This document shows positions 1 through 9,119 of a stretch of DNA of 64,000 nt, piece after piece. Made by a program: the position numbers and the translations under genes. The first letter of the stretch is position 1. The number at the start of each line of letters is the position of its first letter. The DNA comes from Fuscibacter oryzae (GTDB lineage: Bacteria; Pseudomonadota; Alphaproteobacteria; Rhodobacterales; Rhodobacteraceae): assembly GCF_016765795.1 (NCBI RefSeq), contig NZ_JAESVP010000003.1:124001-188000 (forward strand), in the 5' to 3' direction. Under the pieces are notes generated by a model, which was not told where the DNA came from, did no database searches, and saw nothing but the letters and a program-made list of their open reading frames with translations.

Positions 1-2007
1 CCCCTGCTGGTGAACGACACCGAAGGCCCCGAAAAGGGCCTGATCCTCAAGAACGCCGAAAGCCAGCCCTTCGTGATCGACCGCCGTACCGGGAACCCGG
101 CGCCGTGGGATGGCAAGGGGGTTCAGCCAGATCTGGGCGCAGTGTGGGACGGTCACCGGACGGTGTTTCAGCATATGGCCGAACGCTATCTGTCGCCCGA
201 TTATGCACCGGAGGCGGTGGCCGACCGCTGCGGCATTCCGGCGGCGCGCATTCGGGCGCTGGCGGCGGAACTGGCCGATGTGGCGTTCAATCAGTCGATT
301 GAAATTGCGCAAGCATGGACCGATTTTCGCGGCAACCGGCATGAAACCATGCCCGGAAGGCCGGTCAGCTTTCACGCCATGCGGGGCATCTCGGCCCATT
401 CCAACGGCTTTCAGACCGCCCGCGCGCTGCATCTGTTGCAGATCGTCCTCGGCACGGTCGAGGTGCCGGGCGGCTACCGTTTCAAACCGCCATACCCCAA
501 GCCGGTTGAGGCGCATCCGACCCCGAACTTTGTTGCCGTGCCGGGCAAGCCGCTGTCTGGCCCGCATCTCGGCTATGTGCGCGGACCCGAGCAATTGGCA
601 CTGAAACCCGACGGCTCGCCCGCGCGGATCGACAAGGCGTTTTCGTGGGAAAACCCGTTCTCGGCCCATGGGTTGATGCACATGCTGATCCCCAATGCCC
701 ATGCCGGTGACCCGTATCGGATCGACACGCTGTTCCTCTATATGGCGAACATGGCGTGGAATTCGTCGATGAATACGGCGAAGGTGATGGAGATGCTGAC
801 CGACAAGGGGCCGGACGGCGACTACATCATCCCCCGCATCATCTATTCCGATGCCTATGCGTCTGAAATGGTGGCATATGCCGACCTGATCCTGCCCGAC
901 ACCACCTATCTGGAACGGCACGATTGCATCAGCCTGCTGGACCGCCCCATTAGTGAACCCGATGCGGCGGGCGACTCGATCCGCTGGCCGGTGGTGGAAC
1001 CGGATCGTGATGTGCGCTGTTTTCAGACCGTTCTCCTCGACCTCGGTGCCCGTTTGGGCCTGCCGGGGATGACCAACGAGGATGGCAGCGCGAAATTCCG
1101 CGACTATGCCGATTACATCGCCAACCATCAGCGCCGTCCCGGTGTCGGCCCGCTGATCGGTTTTCGCGGTAATGGCGAGGCTGAGGGGCGCGGTGCGCCG
1201 AACCCCGATCAGATGCAGCGTTACATCGAGAGTGGCGGCTTTTATCAGGCCCATGTGCCGGAAGAGGCCCTGTTCTATAAACCCTGGAACCAAGCCTATC
1301 AGGATTGGGCGGTGGCGACCTCGTTCTACGAGACGCCGCAGCCTTACCTGTTCAGCATCTGGTCCGAACCGATGCGGCGGTTCCAGCTCGCCGCCGAAGG
1401 GCAGGGCGCGATCCAGCCGCCCGACCATATGCGCGCGCGGCTGAAACAGGCGATGGACCCGCTGCCCGCGTGGTATCCACCCTTTGGCGACGAGGGGGCC
1501 GAGGGCTATCCGATCCACGCCCTGACCCAGCGCCCGATGGATATGTATCATTCCTGGGGCACGCAGAACGCCTGGCTGCGGCAGATCCGGGGGATGAACT
1601 TCCTTTATCTGCCGACGAAAGTCTGGGAAGCGCATGGGTTTAGCGATGGCGATTATGCCCGCGTCACCAGCCCCAATGGCGAAATCACCGTGCCGGTTGC
1701 CCATATGGCGGCCTTGAACGAAAACACCATCTGGACGTGGAATGCCATTGGCAAGCGCAAGGCGGCGTGGGCACTGGACGAAGGGGCAAGCGAGGCGACA
1801 GAGGGCTTCCTGCTGAACCATCTGATCTCCGAACTTTTGCCGGAAAAGGACGACGGGATGCGCTGGTCGAACTCCGACCCGGTGACCGGACAGGCGGCGT
1901 GGTTCGACCTGCGGGTGAGGGTGGAACGGGTGGGGCCGCGCGATCATTCGGAACCGGCCTTTGGCCCGGTGCCGCGTGTGGTGCCCAAGGGGGAGGACCG
2001 GGCATGA
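1..2007 (+). CDS. soeA: Molybdopterin oxidoreductase catalytic subunit, SoeA-like sulfite dehydrogenase (5' truncated by window)
   Basis: The frame is open from base 1, so the N-terminal Fe-S and early Mo-cofactor regions lie outside the window. The visible 668 residues cover the middle of the DMSO-reductase-family molybdopterin domain and a C-terminal dinucleotide-binding domain (around the stretch HALTQRPMDMYHSWGTQNAW). The gene is followed by a four-cluster ferredoxin subunit and a DmsC-like membrane anchor. That gene set fits the cytoplasmic sulfite dehydrogenase SoeABC of Rhodobacterales, which oxidises sulfite to sulfate and passes electrons to the quinone pool. Other DMSO-reductase-family substrates cannot be excluded from this fragment. 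Two adjacent palindromes separate it from the next gene. Confidence 0.75.
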   Translation, partial: PLLVNDTEGPEKGLILKNAESQPFVIDRRTGNPAPWDGKGVQPDLGAVWDGHRTVFQHMAERYLSPDYAPEAVADRCGIPAARIRALAAELADVAFNQSIEIAQAWTDFRGNRHETMPGRPVSFHAMRGISAHSNGFQTARALHLLQIVLGTVEVPGGYRFKPPYPKPVEAHPTPNFVAVPGKPLSGPHLGYVRGPEQLALKPDGSPARIDKAFSWENPFSAHGLMHMLIPNAHAGDPYRIDTLFLYMANMAWNSSMNTAKVMEMLTDKGPDGDYIIPRIIYSDAYASEMVAYADLILPDTTYLERHDCISLLDRPISEPDAAGDSIRWPVVEPDRDVRCFQTVLLDLGARLGLPGMTNEDGSAKFRDYADYIANHQRRPGVGPLIGFRGNGEAEGRGAPNPDQMQRYIESGGFYQAHVPEEALFYKPWNQAYQDWAVATSFYETPQPYLFSIWSEPMRRFQLAAEGQGAIQPPDHMRARLKQAMDPLPAWYPPFGDEGAEGYPIHALTQRPMDMYHSWGTQNAWLRQIRGMNFLYLPTKVWEAHGFSDGDYARVTSPNGEITVPVAHMAALNENTIWTWNAIGKRKAAWALDEGASEATEGFLLNHLISELLPEKDDGMRWSNSDPVTGQAAWFDLRVRVERVGPRDHSEPAFGPVPRVVPKGEDRA

Positions 2008-2008
2008 C

Positions 2009-2054
2009 GCAATTTTCTTGGAAGAAAATTGCAAATTCCTTCCAAGGAATTTGC
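2009..2054. repeat. Two abutting perfect palindromes between soeA and soeB
   Basis: Positions 2009-2032 and 2031-2054 are each 24-bp perfect inverted repeats with 11-bp arms and a 2-bp centre (GG and CC), sharing the bases GC. Arms are GCAATTTTCTT and GCAAATTCCTT. They begin two bases after the soeA stop and end 17 bases before the soeB start. In RNA they would form two stacked hairpins inside the operon message. A role in differential mRNA stability or partial termination is inference. Confidence 0.8.
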
Positions 2055-2071
2055 CGCGCGGGGGACACGGA

Positions 2072-2806
2072 ATGACCATGCTTCCCGGCCCTACGCCCAA
2101 GAAACTGGGCCTTGCCATCGACCTAGATACCTGCGTCGGCTGCAACGCCTGCGTCACCGCCTGCAAAGGCTGGAATGATCAGGGCTATGGTGCCCCCCTG
2201 TCGGATCAGAACCCTTATGGGTCAGACCCTTCCGGCACCTTCCTAAACCGCGTTCACAGCTATGAGGTGCAGCCCCCGGATGGGCCCGCTCAGGTAGTGA
2301 ACTTCCCCCGGTCCTGCCTGCATTGTGAGGCGGCGCCTTGTGTCACCGTCTGCCCCACCGGCGCCAGCTACAAGCGGGCCGAGGATGGCATCGTGCTGGT
2401 GAATGAGGATGCCTGCATCGGCTGTGGCCTGTGTGCCTGGGCCTGCCCTTACGGCGCGCGAGAGCTGGATCAGGCGGCGGGGGTGATGAAGAAATGCACC
2501 CTTTGCGTGGACCGGATCTATAACGACAACCTGCCAGAGGTGGACCGCGTTCCCGCTTGTGTGCGCACCTGCCCGACCGGCGCGCGGCATTTTGGTGATT
2601 TCGCCGACCCCAATTCCAACGTCAGCCGCCTCTCTGCTGAACGGGGTGGGATGGAACTGATGCCGGAACTGGGCACCATGCCGGTCAACCGCTATTTGCC
2701 GCCGCGCGAAAAGGGGGTGGAGCAGACCTCTCCCCTCGCGCCTCTGTTGGACATTCGTGCAACCGGCCTTGCGGGCTGGCTGGACCTCGTCTTGTCGAGG
2801 TTCTGA
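2072..2806 (+). CDS. soeB: 4Fe-4S dicluster electron-transfer subunit, SoeB-like
   Basis: A 244-residue ferredoxin-type subunit that would carry electrons from the molybdenum subunit to the membrane anchor. Four cysteine clusters are visible: CVGCNACVTAC near the N-terminus, CLHCEAAPCVTVCP, CIGCGLCAWACP, and CTLC followed by CVRTCP. This is the DmsB/NrfC arrangement of four [4Fe-4S] centres. I chose the ATG at 2072 because the protein then starts MTMLPGPTPKKLGLAID, just before the first cluster. An upstream in-frame ATG at 1961 would overlap soeA and run through the palindromes. The stop overlaps the start of the next gene by one base. Confidence 0.85.
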   Translation: MTMLPGPTPKKLGLAIDLDTCVGCNACVTACKGWNDQGYGAPLSDQNPYGSDPSGTFLNRVHSYEVQPPDGPAQVVNFPRSCLHCEAAPCVTVCPTGASYKRAEDGIVLVNEDACIGCGLCAWACPYGARELDQAAGVMKKCTLCVDRIYNDNLPEVDRVPACVRTCPTGARHFGDFADPNSNVSRLSAERGGMELMPELGTMPVNRYLPPREKGVEQTSPLAPLLDIRATGLAGWLDLVLSRF

Positions 2807-3681
2807 TGCATCCCGCGCCTTCAGTCATCCTGTTCACCACGCTGTCGGGCCTTGGCTTTGGCTTTCTCGCCTTTCTGGGGGCGGGATGCCTGCATCCGGC
2901 GAGTATGACGGCCTTTCTGCTGTGGGGCTTGGGCTATGCGCTGGCGGTGGGGGGGCTTTTGTTCTCGACTCTGCATCTTGGCAATCCGCAGCGCGCCTGG
3001 CGGGCGTTCAGCCAATGGCGCACAAGCTGGCTTAGCCGCGAGGGCTGGGCCTCGGTCGTGACGCTGCTGCTGCTCCCGCCGGTCGCGCTGTCGGACTGGC
3101 TGGGGCTGGGGTGGTCGCGGCTGCCGGGGATGATCGGGGCGGCAATGTGCTTTGTGACCATCTTCACCACCTCGATGATCTATGCGCAGCTCAAGACAAT
3201 TCCGCGTTGGAACCACTGGATCACGCCGGTGCTGTTTTTGGCCTTTTCCGGCACTGGCGGGGCCATTCTGGCGGGAAAGGTCTGGCTGGCGGTTGGCGGC
3301 TGTGTGGTCTTGGCGGCGGTTCTGGTGGCGGGCTGGCGCATTGGTGACGGACGTTTTGAGACGGTTGGGGCCACGATGGAAAGCGCGACCGGCCTTGGCA
3401 GCATCGGCAAGGTGCGGGTGTTTGAGCGCGGGCATACCGCGGGGAACTACCTGCTGCGCGAGATGATCTTTGTCGTCGGGCGCAAACATGCCGCGCGGCT
3501 GCGTGTCATCGCGCTGGCGCTGGCGGCGGTGGTTCCGGCGTTGATTCTGCTGGTTGCTGGCCCGCATCCGGTGGCCATCGCGCTTGCGGCACTGTGCCAC
3601 CTGATCGGGGCGATGGCCCAACGCTGGCTGTTCTTTGCCGAGGCCGAGCATGTGGTGGGCCTTTACTACGGGCAAAGGTAA
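2806..3681 (+). CDS. soeC: DmsC-like membrane anchor subunit, SoeC
   Basis: A 291-residue, strongly hydrophobic protein with about eight predicted membrane segments. The first is around residues 4-25 and the last around residues 240-275. It matches the DMSO reductase anchor family (DmsC), which ties the catalytic and Fe-S subunits to the cytoplasmic membrane and passes electrons to or from quinone. Its start overlaps the soeB stop (TGATG), so translation is probably coupled. Together the three genes form a complete A-B-C set. Confidence 0.8.
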   Translation: MHPAPSVILFTTLSGLGFGFLAFLGAGCLHPASMTAFLLWGLGYALAVGGLLFSTLHLGNPQRAWRAFSQWRTSWLSREGWASVVTLLLLPPVALSDWLGLGWSRLPGMIGAAMCFVTIFTTSMIYAQLKTIPRWNHWITPVLFLAFSGTGGAILAGKVWLAVGGCVVLAAVLVAGWRIGDGRFETVGATMESATGLGSIGKVRVFERGHTAGNYLLREMIFVVGRKHAARLRVIALALAAVVPALILLVAGPHPVAIALAALCHLIGAMAQRWLFFAEAEHVVGLYYGQR

Positions 3682-3683
3682 AC

Positions 3684-3715
3684 AACCCCATCCGGGTCTG
3701 GGGCCGGACGGGGTT
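3684..3715 (+). terminator. Hairpin after soeC
   Basis: A 12-bp stem with one mismatch (AACCCCATCCGG against CCGGACGGGGTT) and an 8-base loop begins three bases after the soeC stop. There is no clear U-run after it, so intrinsic termination is uncertain. It is nevertheless well placed to end the soe message before the CDF gene. Confidence 0.45.
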
Positions 3716-3850
3716 GGCGCTTTGGCTCTGGTAACGCTCGAACCTGACGCAGCGATGTTACGGCGCACGGGCCGGAATCCGTCGCGTCCTGCGATCCTTT
3801 CTTGAGGTTGTCATCCCTGTGGGATAGCGAGCGCGAAAAAGGAGCCTGCC

Positions 3851-4750
3851 ATGCCTGCTGACATGTCCCCACAGCTTCGGCTTGCCGTCGGAAGCATCGT
3901 TGTAGGCTTTGTCGTGCTGGGTCTGAAGCTGCTGGCATGGCAGATGACCGGCTCTGTCGCGTTGCTGTCTGACGCGCTGGAAAGTTTGGTGAACGTGGCG
4001 ACGGCAATTGCCGCGCTGATCGCCATTCGGGTCGCGGCCAAACCTGCGGACGCCGACCACCCCTATGGCCACCACAAGGCGGAATTGCTGAGTGCGATTC
4101 TGGAAGGGGTGATGATCATCCTGGCTGCCATCCTGATCCTGCGCGAGGCGTGGTTTGCCTTTCAGGCGCCCCGCGCGCTGGATGCGCCTTTGTCGGGGCT
4201 GCTGGTCAACGGCGCGGCGGGCGTGCTGAACGCGCTTTGGTGCTGGGTGCTGATCCGTCAGGGGCGACGGCTACGGTCGCCCGCGCTGGTGGCCGATGGC
4301 AAGCATTTGCTGTCTGACGTGATTTCCTCGGCCGGGGTGCTGTTCGGTGTGCTTTTGGCGATTGAAACCGGATGGGCGGTGCTGGACCCGGCCATGGCGG
4401 CGCTGGTTGCGTTGAACATCCTGTGGTCGGGCTGGAAGGTGATGAGCCATTCGGTTTCCGGCCTGCTGGACGAGGCGGTGCCCGAAGAGGTGATGGTCAA
4501 GGTGCGCGAGGCGATCAGCCGCGAAGGGGAGGGGGCGGTTGAGGCGCATGACCTGCGCACCCGCCACGCCGGTCGCGCGACCTTTATCGAGTTTCACTTT
4601 GTCGTGCCGGGCAGCCTGACCGTCAGCGAGGCGCATGAGATGTGCGACCGGGTCGAGGCGGCGCTGAAAAAGGTGGTGCCCGATTGTGTGGTGACGATTC
4701 ATGTCGAGCCGGAACACAAGGCCAAGCATTCCGGCATCGTGGTGATCTGA
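3851..4750 (+). CDS. Cation diffusion facilitator (CDF) family metal exporter
   Basis: A 299-residue inner-membrane protein of the CDF family, which exports divalent metals in exchange for protons. Membrane segments are near residues 10-30, 35-60, 80-100, 115-135 and 155-200, followed by a cytoplasmic ferredoxin-like domain to the C-terminus. The hallmark DADHPYGHHKAE segment follows TM2, and TM5 carries HLLSD with the H-x3-D metal pair. The TM2 site reads ESLVN where FieF-type exporters have DSLVD, so metal preference cannot be assigned by analogy with FieF. The gene stands alone with about 170 bases of upstream DNA. Confidence 0.85.
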   Translation: MPADMSPQLRLAVGSIVVGFVVLGLKLLAWQMTGSVALLSDALESLVNVATAIAALIAIRVAAKPADADHPYGHHKAELLSAILEGVMIILAAILILREAWFAFQAPRALDAPLSGLLVNGAAGVLNALWCWVLIRQGRRLRSPALVADGKHLLSDVISSAGVLFGVLLAIETGWAVLDPAMAALVALNILWSGWKVMSHSVSGLLDEAVPEEVMVKVREAISREGEGAVEAHDLRTRHAGRATFIEFHFVVPGSLTVSEAHEMCDRVEAALKKVVPDCVVTIHVEPEHKAKHSGIVVI

Positions 4751-4754
4751 CCGG

Positions 4755-5438
4755 TCAGACCGCGCGCTGCCGCAGACGGATGATCTGGTGCAGCGTCTCG
4801 GTTATCGGCACGGTGGCGAAGATGTCGCGCATCATCGCCACGTCGCCTTTGATGCCCTGCCACAGCCCGCCGCGCTTGGCCGATTTTGCCGGGCTGGCCA
4901 CGTCGGGCCAACGCACCACCGCCACCTTGCCGCCTTGCGCCAGAATTTGCCGGTTCAGAAAAACCTCAAACCCAAAGCGGGGCAGGCGGGCCAGTGCACT
5001 CTCTTGGCCGGCAATCAGCGCGCGCGGGATCACGCGTTCACCGCTGATGTAGTCCAATCCCAGCGCCCGCCAGGTGCGGGGGGCATTGCCGCGCAAGGAC
5101 AGGCTGGCAAAGGCGCGGCCCGTGGCCACGGGGGCAATAAGCGCGTCGATGTCTGCTGCTGTCAGGCCGGTCAGATCGGCGTCGATCAGCACCAGATGGC
5201 TGCCGCTGGCTTGTGCCAGCCCGGCCAGCAGCGCCTGAGTCTTGCCCAGATTGCCGGGGGTTTGCAGCACCGTCACGCCATGAGCGCGGGCAATCTCTGC
5301 CGTATCGTCGGTTGAGCCGTCGTCGATGACGATCACCTGATCAAGTCGCGGATGGCGGTCAATCGCTGCAAGAACCGCGCCGATCCGGGGACCTTCGTTC
5401 CAGGCGGGGATCAGGCAAGAGAACCGTGGCCCGGTCAT
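4755..5438 (-). CDS. Glycosyltransferase family 2
   Basis: A 227-residue GT-A-fold glycosyltransferase. The N-terminus shows the nucleotide-binding opening CLIPAWNEGPRIG, then VIDDGSTDDT, then the metal-binding LIDADLTGL motif. The start at 5438 overlaps the stop of the upstream glycosyltransferase by four bases (ATGA), which rules out a longer reading of the frame. It is the last gene of a three-gene minus-strand operon with a lipid glucosyltransferase and a phosphoesterase, suggesting a role in glycolipid or surface-polymer assembly. The substrate is unknown. Confidence 0.85.
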   Translation of the reverse strand: MTGPRFSCLIPAWNEGPRIGAVLAAIDRHPRLDQVIVIDDGSTDDTAEIARAHGVTVLQTPGNLGKTQALLAGLAQASGSHLVLIDADLTGLTAADIDALIAPVATGRAFASLSLRGNAPRTWRALGLDYISGERVIPRALIAGQESALARLPRFGFEVFLNRQILAQGGKVAVVRWPDVASPAKSAKRGGLWQGIKGDVAMMRDIFATVPITETLHQIIRLRQRAV

Positions 5439-6547
5439 ACTGTGGGGGCCGCCGAAGGGACAGCCATCGCATTGCCCCGCCATTCGATGCCCCGGCGCAG
5501 GAAGGTGGCCAGCCACAGCACAGGCAGGAGCGCATCGCGCAGCGGCAGGGCCAGCACACCGCGTAAGCCCAGCGGCCAGCGGGCGGCCCGGCATAGCGCG
5601 ATCTCTGCCCCATACCACAGCGCAAGATAGGCCAGCGGCCAGATGGCGCTGCCTCCGGCCAGACCCGTTGCCGCAAAGGCCAGCGCAGCGGGCAGCAGTG
5701 CACCGTTCAGCGGTTCCAGCAGGAACAGCAGGGGAAAGCCGTCGCGGCGCACCCTGCTCCAGCGCAACTGGCGGTTCCAGACCGCGCGCAGGCTGCGCTG
5801 CCCGATCGGTTGCGCCCAAGGGCGTGGCGGCAGGCTGACCCGCAGCCCCTGTTCGCGGGTAATGCGGGTGGCGGTAACATCCTCGGCCAGATGGCGGCCA
5901 AGGGCGGCAATGCCACCCGCAGCCTCCAGCGCCGGTTTCGACCAGAACAGCGTCTTGCCTTGGGCAAAGCCAAAGCCCAGCCGCGCCGCCGCCAGTTGCA
6001 GCCGCGCCTGATTGCCGTTCAGGAACGCGCATTCCAGATGGCCCCCAAGGTCGGCAGGCCGCACCCCGACCGGCGGGCAAGAGACAAGGCCCGTCCCCTC
6101 TGCCCAACTGCCTGTGACGGTTGTCAGGTAATCCGGCGGCAGCAGCAGGTTGCTGTCGGTCATGCACACCCATTCATACGTCGCGGCGCGCCAGCCCTTG
6201 GCCAGATTGGCCAGCTTGGGGTTGGTCAGCGCATCAAGCCCGGTCAGCAGCCGCGCGGGAACATGCGGATATTGTGCCATCAGCCGACGGCACAGAGCGA
6301 CCGCGGGGTCTGCCTCGTTTGGCGCGCAGAAAATTACCTCATACTGCGGGTATTCCAGGGTGAAGGAAGAGCGCAGGGTTTCTTCATCAAACGGATCGCT
6401 GCCGCAGACCGGGCGCAGCAGCGTCACGGGCGGCTGACCGATCCGACGGGGCAGGGGGCGGCGCAGTTGGGCAAGGCCAAGGCCGACCGTGGCCAGATGG
6501 GCAAAAAGCAGACCTGTTGCTGCCAACAAAAGACCGATCGCCATCAT
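5435..6547 (-). CDS. GT21 ceramide glucosyltransferase-like membrane glycosyltransferase
   Basis: A 370-residue processive-type glycosyltransferase. An N-terminal membrane anchor (residues 1-25) precedes the GT domain, with CMTDSNLLLPP as the central acidic motif, LAEDVTA as the next aspartate motif, and RQLRWSRVRR as the (Q/R)xxRW signature. Hydrophobic segments close the C-terminus. This pattern is that of ceramide glucosyltransferases and the related HpnI proteins, which move a sugar from UDP-sugar to a membrane lipid. It overlaps the upstream phosphoesterase gene and the downstream GT2 gene by four bases each. Whether the acceptor is a ceramide, a hopanoid or another lipid is not visible. 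Confidence 0.8.
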   Translation of the reverse strand: MMAIGLLLAATGLLFAHLATVGLGLAQLRRPLPRRIGQPPVTLLRPVCGSDPFDEETLRSSFTLEYPQYEVIFCAPNEADPAVALCRRLMAQYPHVPARLLTGLDALTNPKLANLAKGWRAATYEWVCMTDSNLLLPPDYLTTVTGSWAEGTGLVSCPPVGVRPADLGGHLECAFLNGNQARLQLAAARLGFGFAQGKTLFWSKPALEAAGGIAALGRHLAEDVTATRITREQGLRVSLPPRPWAQPIGQRSLRAVWNRQLRWSRVRRDGFPLLFLLEPLNGALLPAALAFAATGLAGGSAIWPLAYLALWYGAEIALCRAARWPLGLRGVLALPLRDALLPVLWLATFLRRGIEWRGNAMAVPSAAPTV

Positions 6548-7350
6548 ACCCCAATTGCTCCTGTGGGCAGCGGTGCAACGGCATTGCGAGGCACCAGCGC
6601 CGCGCGTCCGCCGACAAGGCGCAATCGGCCATCGAACCCTTCGGCCAGCGCCGAAAAGCTGTCAACCCAATCGCCGCAATTGGCATAGGTCAGCCCGTGG
6701 TCATCGTGCAGGGCGGCAATGTGGAAATGGCCGCAGATCACGCCATCCACCCCATCGGCCCGCGCCAGTGCCACCAACTGCCGCTCGTGCCCGCGCCCCA
6801 GATACATCAGCGCATTGACCGAGGTGATCAGGAACTCGATCACGCTGCGCCGGTCTACTGCCACCTGTCGGCGCAGGCGGGCCAGCAGACGGTCAATGCA
6901 GCGCAAGCCATGGTCGATGCGGCTGCCAAAGCGGGTCATCGCATGGTGGCGGATCAGGCGGCCGTCGATCACATCGCCATGCGTGACCAGATAACGCCGC
7001 CCGTTCGCTGCCTCGTAAATCAGTGCGGCGGGCGATGGGGGCGGCAACTGGCGGCCCTGCGGCGCAGGGGTGGCCTGCGGGTCATGGTTTCCGGGCAGAT
7101 AGATCAGCGTCGCGCCATCCGCCTCGCGCTCGGACAGATGGTCCAGCACCGCCTGATGCCCGTCGGTCCAGAACGGCAAAAGAGGCGACCACAGGTCCAG
7201 CACGTCGCCGACCAGATAATAGGTTTCGGCCAGATTGGTGGTCAGAAAGTCCAAGAGCAGGTCGGCCCGGCAACCGATGGCACCAAGATGCAGGTCAGAC
7301 AGGAACAGGCAGCGGTGGTGCTGGGGCAGCGGGGGATGCGTCTGGGGCAT
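6544..7350 (-). CDS. Calcineurin-like metallophosphoesterase, LpxH/UDP-diacylglucosamine hydrolase-like
   Basis: A 268-residue dinuclear metallophosphoesterase. The metal-binding motifs occur in order: LSDLHLG (DxH), VGDVLDLW (GDxxD), PGNHD, VTHGDVID, and CGHFHIA. The family includes LpxH, which cleaves UDP-2,3-diacylglucosamine in lipid A synthesis, and many relatives beside lipid glycosyltransferases. I chose the ATG at 7350 because GGAG lies eight bases upstream and the protein then begins right before the first motif; a longer start at 7539 has no such support. It is the first gene of the operon with the GT21 and GT2 enzymes. Confidence 0.8.
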   Translation of the reverse strand: MPQTHPPLPQHHRCLFLSDLHLGAIGCRADLLLDFLTTNLAETYYLVGDVLDLWSPLLPFWTDGHQAVLDHLSEREADGATLIYLPGNHDPQATPAPQGRQLPPPSPAALIYEAANGRRYLVTHGDVIDGRLIRHHAMTRFGSRIDHGLRCIDRLLARLRRQVAVDRRSVIEFLITSVNALMYLGRGHERQLVALARADGVDGVICGHFHIAALHDDHGLTYANCGDWVDSFSALAEGFDGRLRLVGGRAALVPRNAVAPLPTGAIGV

Positions 7351-7584
7351 GGTGTGGCTCCGTCGCTGAAATCTGGCCGGACGATGGGGCGGCACCGGAT
7401 TCCATTTGATGACAGTATTGCTGCATTCGCATGAAGCGCGCCATAGGCTATGCCGCGATGCAGCGAAAATCCAGCCGGCCGTGCAACACCTTGCCGTGAC
7501 AACGCCATCTCGGCGCAAGCTGGCTTGCACCGGCATCAACTGCCGCTACAGTCACCGCGATACCTTAACCCGCGGGGGCCTGTC

Positions 7585-8382
7585 GTGCTGCGTCGTCTTC
7601 TTTGCCTTTCCTTTGCCGGTCTGCTGATATCATCGCCCGGCTGGGCCGCCCCTTGCGGCGATACCTCTGCCGGGTTCGAGGACTGGAAGAGCATCATGGC
7701 CGCCGAGGCCAAGGCCGAGGGGGTCGGCCCCGCCGGGATCAAGGCGCTGAAAGGGGCCAGCTATTCCAAGGCGACCATCGGTGCCGACCGCAACCAGAAA
7801 AGTTTCAAATATTCGCTGGCCAAGTTCATGGATGTGCGGGGCGCCAAGGCGATTGCCGCGCAGGGGCGCAAGCGGCTGGCCAAGAACCGCGCCTTCTATG
7901 ACGGGCTGCGCCAGCAATATGGTGTCGATCCGGGCGTGCTGATCGCGATTCACGGCATGGAAACGGGTTTTGGCAATTTCATGGGTGATACCAACGTGGT
8001 TTCGGCCATTGCCACGCTGACCTGGGACTGCCGCCGCAGCGACTTTTTCCGCCCGCATCTGATGGGGGCGCTGAAGCTGGTCGATCAGGGGGCGATCAGT
8101 CCGGCGACCATCGGGGCCAAACATGGCGAACTGGGGCACACCCAGTTCCTGCCGGGTAATGCGCTGGCTTACGGCGTCGACGGCAACGGGGATGGCCGGG
8201 TCGATCTGGCCAGCATGGCCGATGCCATGGCCACGACGGCGCATTATCTGCAGCAAAAGGGCTGGCAAGCCGGCCTAGGCTTTCAGCCAGGAGAGCCGAA
8301 CTTTGCCGTGATCGGACAGTGGAATGCGGCCTCGGTCTATCAGCAGGCCATCGCGTTGATTGCGGCGGATATAGATCGGTGA
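7585..8382 (+). CDS. Lytic murein transglycosylase, MltB family
   Basis: A 265-residue exported enzyme predicted to cut the peptidoglycan glycan strand and leave 1,6-anhydromuramic ends. From the GTG at 7585 the protein opens with a signal peptide (VLRRLLCLSFAGLLISSPGWA). The SLT-type domain contains HGMETGFG, whose glutamate is the expected catalytic acid, and GHTQFLP, the usual second motif. A calcium-loop-like segment, DGNGDGRVDLAS, lies in the last third. The ATG at 7450 is in frame but would put 45 non-signal residues ahead of the export signal. The gene stands alone between the divergent phosphoesterase operon and tRNA-Glu. Confidence 0.85.
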   Translation: MLRRLLCLSFAGLLISSPGWAAPCGDTSAGFEDWKSIMAAEAKAEGVGPAGIKALKGASYSKATIGADRNQKSFKYSLAKFMDVRGAKAIAAQGRKRLAKNRAFYDGLRQQYGVDPGVLIAIHGMETGFGNFMGDTNVVSAIATLTWDCRRSDFFRPHLMGALKLVDQGAISPATIGAKHGELGHTQFLPGNALAYGVDGNGDGRVDLASMADAMATTAHYLQQKGWQAGLGFQPGEPNFAVIGQWNAASVYQQAIALIAADIDR

Positions 8383-8429
8383 TTTTCGCTCTTGCGCAGC
8401 TTTGGGGCAGAGGCTAAAAGCCCGCCCGT

Positions 8430-8504
8430 GGCCCGTTCGTCTATCGGTTAGGACACCTGGTTTTCAACCAGGTAAGAGGGGTTCGACTCCCCTACGGGCT
8501 GCCA
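8430..8504 (+). tRNA. tRNA-Glu (anticodon UUC), CCA encoded
   Basis: A complete 75-base cloverleaf. The acceptor strands are GGCCCGT and ACGGGCT (with a G-U end pair), the anticodon stem is CCTGG/CCAGG around loop TTTTCAA giving anticodon UUC, and the T-arm loop reads GGTTCGACTCC. CCA is encoded at 8502-8504. Confidence 0.95.
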
Positions 8505-8651
8505 CTTATCCTTGTAATATGCTGATTTTACAGGGATTTTTCAAGAATCCAATCCTCTGCCTAGGAATTGCCCAGGGTTTTAACCGGCCACTTCGGTCGC
8601 TGGATCATGCAGGGAACAATCACGCATTTGTGAAGGCTAGTGTCGTGGCGA

Positions 8652-9119
8652 ATGATCGTCGATACTGTCGAAAAGCGTCAACGAATTAACTATCGGGCGA
8701 ATTACATCGCCATTGATGATGTGAAAGCGTGTCTGCAAGCTGGCGGGTTTCAAATTGCCGCCGAAGAACGCTTGCCGAATGGAACCGGAACGAAGATCAG
8801 TGTCGGGAACGGTGCTATCGTCAATGTCTATGATACCGGAAAAGTCGTTGTCCAAGGCAAAAACCAAGACCCGATGAAGGAATGCCTTGGTGTTCAACCC
8901 GCCGCCGTAGCCGTCGCAGGGCTAGATGAACGCCGCATCGCCGACCTTCTGGGGCAGAAAACCCTGTCCATGGCGCGGCACTATTCGCGCTCCGCCAACC
9001 TCGCCACCAAGAACCGCGAGACCATAGCAACTCTCGAAACCGAAAACGCGCGGCGGGCGCGGAGTGTCAAACCTTCCGCCAAAAGCGTCAAGCCCAAACC
9101 GAAAGAGAAATCGGAATGA
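8652..9119 (+). pseudogene. Chimeric ORF ending in a tyrosine-integrase C-terminal remnant
   Basis: The frame gives 155 residues from the ATG at 8652 (a GTG at 8640 is also possible). Residues from about 85 onward, including RRIADLLGQKTLSMARHYS, match the C-terminal box of phage-type integrases (usually LGHKxxxMxxxYS) with H changed to Q. The R and HxxR motifs of a working recombinase are absent. The first 80 residues (for example VNVYDTGKVVVQGKN) resemble a small TBP-like domain seen in nucleotide-binding proteins and are unrelated to integrases. It ends 14 bases before the attL repeat, so it is probably the scar of an older element at the same tRNA site. Confidence 0.55.
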
